DNA from: Sphaerulina vaccinii
Taxonomy: Eukaryota > Ascomycota > Dothideomycetes > Mycosphaerellales > Mycosphaerellaceae
NCBI GenBank assembly: GCA_022570795.1
Contig: JAKUDP010000004.1
Coordinates: 992,001 to 1,056,000, forward strand
Direction: 5' to 3'
DNA: 64,000 nucleotides
Part shown: positions 58,001-64,000 of the stretch, in pieces
Position numbering within the stretch: position 1 is the first letter of the stretch
Layout of the letters: each line of letters starts with the position of its first letter
The notes under the pieces: model-generated
What the model saw: the letters and a program-made list of their open reading frames with translations, nothing else
Told to the model about the DNA's origin: nothing
Databases searched by the model: none
Program-made: the position numbers and the translations under genes

Positions 58001-59289
58001 CCAAGGGCTGCGAGAGACACATCAACCGCATCTTCAGCGAGCTTGCGGACGTTCGGCCGTTCGAGCTTCTCCGAGCACAACGCGACAAGAGCAACTATCT
58101 TCTCGTCAAGGAAGCCCGAATTATCGCCATGACATCCACCCACGCTGCGATCCGCCGACAAGAGATCGCTCAACTCGGCTTCAAATACGACAACGTGATC
58201 ATGGAAGAAGCCGCCCAGATTACCGAAATCGAAAACTTCATCCCATTCGTCCTCCAAAAGCCACGCATTGAAGACGGGAAAGCACCAGAGAATCCTCTAC
58301 AACGCATAGTCCTAGTAGGCGACCACCTGCAGAACTCGCCAGTCATTCAGAACAACGCACTTAAAACCTACGCCAACCTCGAACAATCTCTCTTCCAACG
58401 CCTGATCCGGTTGGGAGTCCCACACATCATCCTGGACGCCCAAGGAAGAAGCAGACCTTCTCTCGCAAATCTCTACAAATGGCGCTATCCATCTCTCACA
58501 AACCTCCCATTCACATCCACAGCCCCCGAATTCGTCACTGCAAACGCAGGTTTCAGACACGAATTCCAATTCATCGATGTACCAGACTACAAGAACGTCG
58601 GAGAAAGCGAACCTACGCCTCATTTCATCCAAAATCTTGGTGAAGCAGAGTATGCAGTTGCATTATATCAATATATGCGTCTCCTCGGCTATCCTGCTGA
58701 GAAGATATCTATCTTGACAGCGTATTCTGGACAAAGAGCACTCATTCGTGACGTTCTCACACATCGCTGTAAGAACAACAGACTCTTTGATATGCCTGGC
58801 TGGGTGGGGACAGTGGACAAGTATCAAGGAGAACAAAACGACTACATCATCCTCTCCTTGACGCGGACGAAATCACCAGGCTACCTCCGCGATCTCCGTC
58901 GCTTGACAGTCGCTCTCTCACGAGCTCGTCTCGGCCTCTACATCTTCGGTCGACGTGAAGTTTTCGAGAGCTCGTTAGAGCTAAGAGAGGCGTTTGCACC
59001 TCTATTCGAACGCCCCACCAAGTTAGAGGTTGTCACCAACGAGCTGTATCCTACACAGCGCATGGTAGACGCTGGCGACGTGCAGGGTACCACGGAAATG
59101 ACTGGAGTCGAGCATCTTGGACAGTACGTCTATGAGATGACAAACGCGAAGGTCAAGGCACTCAAGGATGGCTCTGGGCAGATGCCACCTCCAAGCAACG
59201 GTGGAGCTGTAGAAGAGGACGGAGAGGGTGAGGGCGACGACGGAGAAGGATTGGCAGAGGTGGATGAGGATGGAGATGTAGAAGTATAG
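55048..59289 (+). CDS. Aquarius/Cwf11-type spliceosomal RNA helicase
   Basis: A single 1,413-residue ORF without introns. Aquarius binds the intron upstream of the branch point in the activated spliceosome and is an SF1 (Upf1-like) helicase. A long helical N-terminal region (about 10-480) carries the family blocks, e.g. LWPGYNENAW at 67-76. A beta-barrel/stalk region follows. The helicase motifs are clear: Walker A GPPGTGKT at 816-823, motif II MEEAAQ at 1052-1057 (family form of DEAD/H), GDHLQ at 1091-1095, QGRSRPSLANLY in motif IV, VDKYQGEQND at 1256-1265, and VALSRAR at 1288-1294. The C-terminus ends in an acidic Glu/Asp/Gly tail. Length matches Aquarius in other organisms. Confidence 0.95.
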   Translation: MSRPGISDLTGDNRIAQIARETWLSSATAPKVLPATVTELWKLVADDDFSPFSLLLLEQLQALERYLWPGYNENAWNDHVLLITLLINTKRSENLPTWPIFTNTPDEFADFFRRVLHLSIDSTLATNLREYLLAFIVGAYQSLDHGIVRKECAPLVSIGIWQNLHSDAARQRLLSKSAQLQKAWKASGKKFDNADAAGQAKLRFERTWLYRLVMSFFDQLYSAHKKEENVAYCERFLELLCDLQSQLPTRRYVNTLLQDLNVLPAISLSPLYQQESRIRDFYELLVHYTHFPIDDQTGRQLSRQEYRETQNASISRLQRIAMKLQPEKLKILILTNFGALGQRDDLESHLKDLSDAETLTLCQGVGLRTREYPETQLVQDRAFSIETLVAVIESQPYYTERMRKLQTLPTEESLYSHARLPSDDHVVSQPLAIPKLNLQYLTIGDFLWRSFNLYRYEAFYGLRKHLEDTIKRLQPRRGGGIVRFDGFSRMAIPIPKPAVIETVAPRVGETVPAEVKVEIILDVSRLQPGLRKEWESLRSDDTVYLLALQPDDNAHKLTNGAAAKLSMAERLGLKAVRCAEVISVLDENSRALRFNQHDQDYTDSGPRPRQRRLLLRLDAASYKADKDREASGKPDIYESVNLVVRRKARENNFRPVLESIKQLATSDAPVPSWFEEVFLGIGDPASATYKRLANKLQSVDYRDTFVDWQHLIESLPGKTVEPDPKLDSVPPPPYVLENTGSAPAPPPAKGKKRRRDQPDGPNPTPSAETFRVSTYQPPHSGPYPEDAPKLNHVRFTPTQVEAVTAGTQPGLTVIVGPPGTGKTDVATQVISNIYHNFPQQRTLLIAHSNQALNQLFQKIVALDIDERHLLRLGHGEEELTTEASFSKAGRIESFMERGARYLADVQRLAASIEAPGAHGSSCETAEYFDQVWVQPRWKRYWDSVESADATPEQIVATFPFHSFFADAPQPLFLPAATKEQLVDTAKGCERHINRIFSELADVRPFELLRAQRDKSNYLLVKEARIIAMTSTHAAIRRQEIAQLGFKYDNVIMEEAAQITEIENFIPFVLQKPRIEDGKAPENPLQRIVLVGDHLQNSPVIQNNALKTYANLEQSLFQRLIRLGVPHIILDAQGRSRPSLANLYKWRYPSLTNLPFTSTAPEFVTANAGFRHEFQFIDVPDYKNVGESEPTPHFIQNLGEAEYAVALYQYMRLLGYPAEKISILTAYSGQRALIRDVLTHRCKNNRLFDMPGWVGTVDKYQGEQNDYIILSLTRTKSPGYLRDLRRLTVALSRARLGLYIFGRREVFESSLELREAFAPLFERPTKLEVVTNELYPTQRMVDAGDVQGTTEMTGVEHLGQYVYEMTNAKVKALKDGSGQMPPPSNGGAVEEDGEGEGDDGEGLAEVDEDGDVEV

Positions 59290-59436
59290 GAAGCTGTTGA
59301 GCTCTCTGCAACAGAGTAAGCACTACGCCACTGAGAGCGGAGATAGGGCAGTAACAGCATAAATTTGCAAAGCAGAGATACTTTCCAAAGCCACCTCTAA
59401 TCTTATGTCTTGCGTGCTTCCACCTTCCTCACACTC

Positions 59437-60130
59437 TCAGGAGCCCTTGAGCTTCAACACAAGATGAAGAGTCGAATGCTTCTGAATGTTGTACTATGTC
59501 ATGAGTTCTTAGCATATACCAAAGACATTTACCGATTAGATTACATACCTCTTCAAAAGTCTTGTGCCGTTCAAGCTGTTTCCCTGCGAAGACGAGGCGC
59601 TGTGAAGTGGCGGGTACGCCTTCTTTCTTCTCAATCATGTTCTGAAACTCGCGGATAGTTGTAGTAGGCAGCAGTCCATCATAAACAACGGTGGTTCCTG
59701 TTGTACCCTTGAGAAAGATCCTCATACCGCCGTCTGGTCGAGACCGATTGTTGGTTTGGCGGTCAGTATCAGACTTGCGCTTCTTGTTCGTTCCGGCAGG
59801 GGTCGGTAGTGTCTCAGCAGTCGTGTCCTCGTCTTCAGGCTCTGTACGCTTGACTTTGCGCTTCTTGCTTGGCTGTGATGATGGCGGCGGTGGAATGTTG
59901 TTGTCTTGATCGAGCTCAGCTTCATTTCGTCGAAGCTCAAGATCATTCTCGCTGATCGTATACGGAAGAGCCTCGATAGCTTCAATTGTCGCGAGCGTGG
60001 TCGTGGCACCTATGGCATCCAAGTGTTCTCTAGCAATCGATACCTCAGGGTTGGTCTTGGCCTTTTGTATGACAGCGACGATCTTCGAAGAAACCGGGAA
60101 GGTGATCGTTATGTTGATGTTGGCAGACAT
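59437..60130 (-). CDS. Nuclear protein with C-terminal ubiquitin-like domain
   Basis: Exons are 60130-59549 and 59493-59437, giving 212 residues across a 55-nt intron (GTATGT...CATAG). The acceptor was fixed by the ubiquitin fold: it restores YNIQKHSTLHLVLKLK. Residues 1-75 are unrecognised. A charged linker carries two likely nuclear localisation signals (KKRKVKR at 89-95, KKRK at 116-119). Residues 136-212 are a full ubiquitin-like domain (MRIFLKG...). It ends L-K-L-K-G-S instead of L-R-L-R-G-G, so it should not be conjugated to targets. The ATG at 60130 was preferred to an upstream in-frame GTG. It converges on the Aquarius gene, 147 bases away. Confidence 0.82.
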
Positions 60131-60763
60131 CTTGTTCTTGTGTCCCTTCGGCGTCTCTTTATCTCTCTCGCTATCCACAGATTAAGGATCAAGTCAGAAC
60201 GTCCCGTTGCCTGGTTTATAGAAGTCGGTACCGTACGACGCGAAACCTTCACTTTCATAGCGCGTCACTTTCTGATCACTTTTCGCCGTTCTCGCTGTTG
60301 TTCGAAGAAACCGTAGACAGAATGCGAAGTATTTATGAAGACAGGTCGGATCGCGCTAGCGATTGGTCATGCCTTTTGTGGGACGTGTGGGTCGAGCGTG
60401 TGTCAACCAAGTCTGTAAAAGTAGTCATAGTACCATGTCTACCCGAGGAAACCTTCACATACTACCAATACATTACAGTAAGGAGAATCGTCTTTGTGTC
60501 TTATGGGTATCGAACCAAGATCACATCCATCATACAGCACCCTTCCCTCTCGGCGTCCTCAACTCAGCATACAACAATTGCAAAGCCAACTCATTACTAG
60601 TCGCAGTAGGAGGCATACCCCTCACCGAAGTCCTTCCTCGTCGTGGTTCAGGCGATCCGCCTCGGCTGGTAGGTGTTCTTGGTGAAAGCGGAGAAACAAG
60701 ATCGCTTTTGCCACGAGACAGTCAGCTGCTACCGTGCAAGTCGTGGTGGCTGGGCACCCTTAC
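60131..60763. other. Intergenic region, promoter of the ubiquitin-like gene
   Basis: 633 bases between two minus-strand genes. Short plus-strand ORFs here are antisense or unsupported. Confidence 0.55.
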
Positions 60764-62353
60764 TCACTCGTCATCGACTTCTTCGCCAGCTCTCCAACCC
60801 TTGGGACTTCCCATGCCAGGTCGGGTCGGCAAAAGCTTTTCAGGCATAACAACATCGTGCCAGCCTGCTGTTGGCGAGCGTACAGGACGTTCGGGAAGAG
60901 GTCGTTGAGGCGGCGCGGGGAAAGTGAATGGGTTATGGTGATCTGCGACGAGAGTATCTCTCCAGCCGGAAGGACTACCAATGTCGCGTGGTGGAGGTGA
61001 CTCTTGCGGCATGATGTACTCTTCGGCATCGCGCCATGGCTTGGGAGGACTTCTCATGTCGTTTCCTCTGGTTGGTGGTGGAGGTGGTAGAGGTGGCTCT
61101 TCGGTAATGTCATCATCTCGGGTGACAGCAGAGAATCTGAATCGATCAGGTCCTAGAGCTGGAGCGAAGTGAGAGATCCTGTTGGCTTCGGGACCTTGCA
61201 CCATGTCCATTGCATTGCCCGCGTTGACTGCATCGTAGCCAGGTGGCTGAGGACTCTGCACTCTCACATCGCGATCGTTGAAAGTAGTGCTTTGGATGCC
61301 TCGCTCGTGAGCAGCATCGTACTTCCTCTGCAGCTTACGAGCAAGTGCTTCATCATGAAGTCCTGCAGCAACGGTCTCCTCGGTGACGGGAATCTTCTCT
61401 TTCTCCTTGCTAGGTCTGCTTTCGCTGCTGTCTGTGCTGCTGCTGCCCGCCGGCGTATGATTTGGCGCATTTCGATTGTTGGCCTCCATGAGTGGATTCC
61501 AGCTTTTGGTGCCGCTCGTGAGACTTCCCAGTAGAGTTGTGCTGTGGTTACCCTTGTGGCCGAGTCCCTCTCCAGTCTTCTTCGCTTTCCTCTTGGCACG
61601 TCTCTCCAATGCAGCTCTCCAGCGAAGTCGCTCACGCTTGTTGCGTTTCCAGATGAGGAACACAATCAGGCCGATGATGACGAGAATAACTCCGATGACT
61701 GCACCAACCACGGCTGGGATCAGCTTCTTCGGGTCGATCTTCTTGTGCTGAACAACCACTTCTGACGGCGGTGCAGCATCAGCAAGGAATCCAACTATCT
61801 TGGTATTGTTTTGCATGTGTAGCGAAGTATTGCCACTCGGATTGAGTTCTCGGAAGCCTGCCTGGTAAACCTGGTTCTTGTGTGATCTGGTAGGCGTGTT
61901 AGCTGTCGACCGCTGTGACCCGATAACTAATGAGAAGACATACCCGACCCACCAGCACTCTTTGGCAACACCACCGACTTGGTCGATCATGTTGTCGATG
62001 CTGTTAGAGCAATCATTTTGCAAATCGCCGACCGAGTCCGATTGGCGAAAGACGTAGCCTTCCAGTCCATTCGCAAGTCCAACTGAGATCTCGCACTTCT
62101 TGTAGATTGAGAAGTCGTCTCTGGCAACGACCACTGCATCACTGTCGATGCCAGCTGGAGCCTCGCACTTTGCATCGTTGCAGACTTGGTTCCGTAGAAG
62201 ACGCAGAATTGCCTCGGGTGACAGTGGACCTTGATGAGTTGCATAGCTTGTGGAGAGAACCTGATCTGAGAGTTGACAAGACGGCGCGTTCATAGGCGTG
62301 GGCGCATTGGATGAAGCGGCATCGCTTGACTGTGCGACGGCAGTGGGAGCCAT
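60764..62353 (-). CDS. Single-pass membrane protein with proline-rich cytoplasmic tail
   Basis: Exons are 62353-61944 and 61886-60764, giving 510 residues. The 57-nt intron (GTATGT, CTAACAC branch, ACCAG) is in frame and stop-free, so retention would add 19 residues. Residues 1-190 contain six cysteines and N-glycosylation sites but no cleavable signal peptide. A membrane segment lies at about 192-216 (PAVVGAVIGVILVIIGLIVF), followed by a strongly basic stretch (KRNKRERLRWR), so the C-terminus is cytoplasmic. The tail has a PPLPPPPPTR run and four SP-x2-4-W motifs near the end (PPKPWRD, GSPSGWRD, SPTAGWHD, GSPKGWRA). It is like fungal cell-surface sensor or anchor proteins in layout; the family is not identified. 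Confidence 0.8.
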   Translation of the reverse strand: MAPTAVAQSSDAASSNAPTPMNAPSCQLSDQVLSTSYATHQGPLSPEAILRLLRNQVCNDAKCEAPAGIDSDAVVVARDDFSIYKKCEISVGLANGLEGYVFRQSDSVGDLQNDCSNSIDNMIDQVGGVAKECWWVGYVFSLVIGSQRSTANTPTRSHKNQVYQAGFRELNPSGNTSLHMQNNTKIVGFLADAAPPSEVVVQHKKIDPKKLIPAVVGAVIGVILVIIGLIVFLIWKRNKRERLRWRAALERRAKRKAKKTGEGLGHKGNHSTTLLGSLTSGTKSWNPLMEANNRNAPNHTPAGSSSTDSSESRPSKEKEKIPVTEETVAAGLHDEALARKLQRKYDAAHERGIQSTTFNDRDVRVQSPQPPGYDAVNAGNAMDMVQGPEANRISHFAPALGPDRFRFSAVTRDDDITEEPPLPPPPPTRGNDMRSPPKPWRDAEEYIMPQESPPPRDIGSPSGWRDTLVADHHNPFTFPAPPQRPLPERPVRSPTAGWHDVVMPEKLLPTRPGMGSPKGWRAGEEVDDE

Positions 62354-63069
62354 CTTGTGTTTTGAACCCGTTCAGCAGCTGAAACGACCGGTTACGAATT
62401 GGTGCCTCGGTGGCTTGTGATACAAAGGAGCATGACGGCCGTGTGGAAGAAACGGACTGCCAACCTGAAGCAGACAGGAGGCCGAGTGTGGGATCATATC
62501 GCTCCTTGACGTCCCCCGCGCCTATGCGTGAACTCAATGGAAGTAGAGGAGATTGAAACACCAGGTAACAAGGTCGGCCAGCTACGCACTGTCATCACAT
62601 TTTGACAGCTCCGTTCTCTTGCGTGAACCTCTTCAGGATCCGGCAGGGCCAGGACCAGTAGTGTGGATTGAGTTCCTATTGGCTGCGACAAGGATGTCTA
62701 GACTTCAGAGCCTAGCTGTACCTGCTTCTGTTGGGCAACCAACAGCATGGTTCGCGACAACCCGCTACTCGTGCGTAGGAGCCGACCTCCGAGATGAAAA
62801 AAGACTCCACACGAATGGTACGCAGTCTGCGAAGGACAAGAACGGGATGCACCTCTCGAAGCATCAATTCTGCCACGTTCATGTGGAGAGACTGAGGACC
62901 GCACGTCCCTCACTTATATATTGGACGAGCATCTCGCGGACAGCTTGCAGCTTGTGCAAGCTCATGGCGGGTGTTCGATGGGCATGCACGCATTTTGTAT
63001 ATGCATGGGTCGCCACTGGCTCGCATGTACAATTCCGCTGTTCCCCAACGGACAACCCAACACCAACTA
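62354..63069 (-). promoter_or_regulatory. Upstream region of the membrane-protein gene
   Basis: 716 bases between the membrane-protein start and the stop of the TRAPPC12-like gene. No coding segment or RNA gene recognised. Confidence 0.5.
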
Positions 63070-64000
63070 CTACAGCTTGAAGTCGAACGTAGCACGCTCC
63101 CAGCCACCACCATCAGGAGCAGGCTGTTTCGCCGCAGATTGCTGGATAAGAGCCGTCTTCTTCTCTGTCGCGCGTTCGGTGCAAAGCTCATAGACAGTGC
63201 TCAGATTGAACAACAATGTTGGCGACGTTGACCTGTTCTTCGCCAGATCTTCGAGCAAATCACGAGCTGCCGCAATATGACCAGTGTACAGCAACGACAC
63301 TGCAGCATTGAGCGCGAATTGGTTGTTATCAGGACGGTGATTGACGAGTGCCTGCCATTTGGAGACTGCATCTTCGTGATCGCCATCAGCAACCTTCAGC
63401 AACGCTTCGAGGCCTTTCCTCTTCATCTCGCCTTTCATTTCACTCGCACTGCGTTCGGCACCAGCAATGTCACCTACTCTCACGCGAAGTAGAGCTTTTC
63501 TGTAAGCCAATTCGTCATGGTCCACATCCGTCAAGGTGTCCAGATGTCGTGTCGCCGTTTCGAGCTCTCCCATCTCAACAAGTGAATCGCAGACCCGCAG
63601 TCCTACTTCACAAAGCCTGCTTCTCCATAGAGCAACCTCGGACTCGTTTTGGTCCTTTTGTGCGAGACGGAGGTTGGCTCTGACCTCACCAGCCAATGCA
63701 TATAGTGCGATGATGCCTCTACGCCCACCATCAGCGGCTCCGATCGACTGAAGACGTACTAGCAGAAGGCGGAGTTCCCAAGGCACGAGATCTACAATAT
63801 CCTGCGCACCAGGAAGATTCCGTGCTGAAAGCTCGACTAAAGGAAGTGCTTCTGCTGCAGCTATATCTGGGCGATGGATGAGTACGAGACATGCTAAACG
63901 CGTATAGAGGAGTTGGAAGATGTGATCTGCAGCTGTGGGAGGATTCTGTAGTATTGCTCTGAGTGCGGCCTCAGCTGCACGCCGGAAGTGCCCTCCTTTG
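63070..64000 (-). CDS. TRAPPC12-like TPR protein, C-terminal part (runs off the window)
   Basis: The minus-strand frame is open from the right edge to the stop at 63070, giving the last 310 residues of a larger protein. It is helical and repeats TPR-like units. The end contains NNQFALNAAVSLLYTGHIAA and SPTLLFNLSTVYELCTERA. Those match the C-terminus of trafficking protein particle complex subunit 12, which functions in ER-to-Golgi traffic. The N-terminal part and start lie beyond 64,000. No intron is needed in the visible part. Confidence 0.8.
   Translation of the reverse strand, partial: KGGHFRRAAEAALRAILQNPPTAADHIFQLLYTRLACLVLIHRPDIAAAEALPLVELSARNLPGAQDIVDLVPWELRLLLVRLQSIGAADGGRRGIIALYALAGEVRANLRLAQKDQNESEVALWRSRLCEVGLRVCDSLVEMGELETATRHLDTLTDVDHDELAYRKALLRVRVGDIAGAERSASEMKGEMKRKGLEALLKVADGDHEDAVSKWQALVNHRPDNNQFALNAAVSLLYTGHIAAARDLLEDLAKNRSTSPTLLFNLSTVYELCTERATEKKTALIQQSAAKQPAPDGGGWERATFDFKL

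Overview
The window reads as a filamentous ascomycete (Pezizomycotina, perhaps Dothideomycetes; the class is inferred only from genome style). It has short 50-78 nt introns with CTRAY-type branch sites, fungal gene families, and a sharply two-speed composition. About 36.6 kb is extremely AT-rich, with TA in place of CA and TG almost throughout, the mark of repeat-induced point mutation (RIP). The rest is ordinary gene-dense DNA.

Positions 1-23,030 and about 24,600-38,120 are a RIP-degraded transposon graveyard. Four LTR retrotransposons can be delimited to the base by matching LTRs and 5-bp target duplications. Gypsy-1 (1509-14589, plus strand) is split by Gypsy-2 (4676-12075, minus strand), which inserted within its pol gene. 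Gypsy-3 (15971-22678, minus) and Gypsy-4 (27184-34068, plus) are chromodomain elements sitting in older, unclassified repeats. A decayed Tc1/mariner-like transposase lies at 24,672-25,920. Between the two AT-rich blocks a 1.5-kb island of normal composition carries one intact Hsp20 gene.

From 38,120 the sequence is gene-dense. The first gene inside the boundary (38406-38892, minus) is a three-exon secreted protein of 125 residues with 16 cysteines and a duplicated cysteine module. It is invisible in single-frame ORFs and requires a GC-AG intron; it is the most interesting object here. Next come an F-box-like/DUF7730-type protein, then a small group that looks like tailoring or detoxification enzymes: a GA4-desaturase/AsaB-like protein, a salicylate-hydroxylase-like FAD monooxygenase and, divergent from it, an arylamine N-acetyltransferase whose catalytic His is Gln. 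A GH51 arabinofuranosidase and a secreted SGNH/GDSL esterase converge tail to tail, followed by a second small secreted protein with Kex2-like sites.

From 51.2 to 54.0 kb there is a protein-poor stretch with one intron-containing tRNA-Pro(AGG) and at least two tRNA-like sequences split by more than 100 bases in the anticodon region. The last 10 kb is housekeeping: a complex I 21-kDa subunit divergent from an intronless Aquarius/Cwf11 spliceosomal helicase, a nuclear protein with a C-terminal ubiquitin-like domain, a single-pass membrane protein with a proline-rich tail, and the C-terminal part of a TRAPPC12-like TPR protein that runs off the right edge.

No database search was possible. Family calls rest on motifs recognised by eye, and exon boundaries on splice consensus plus frame.
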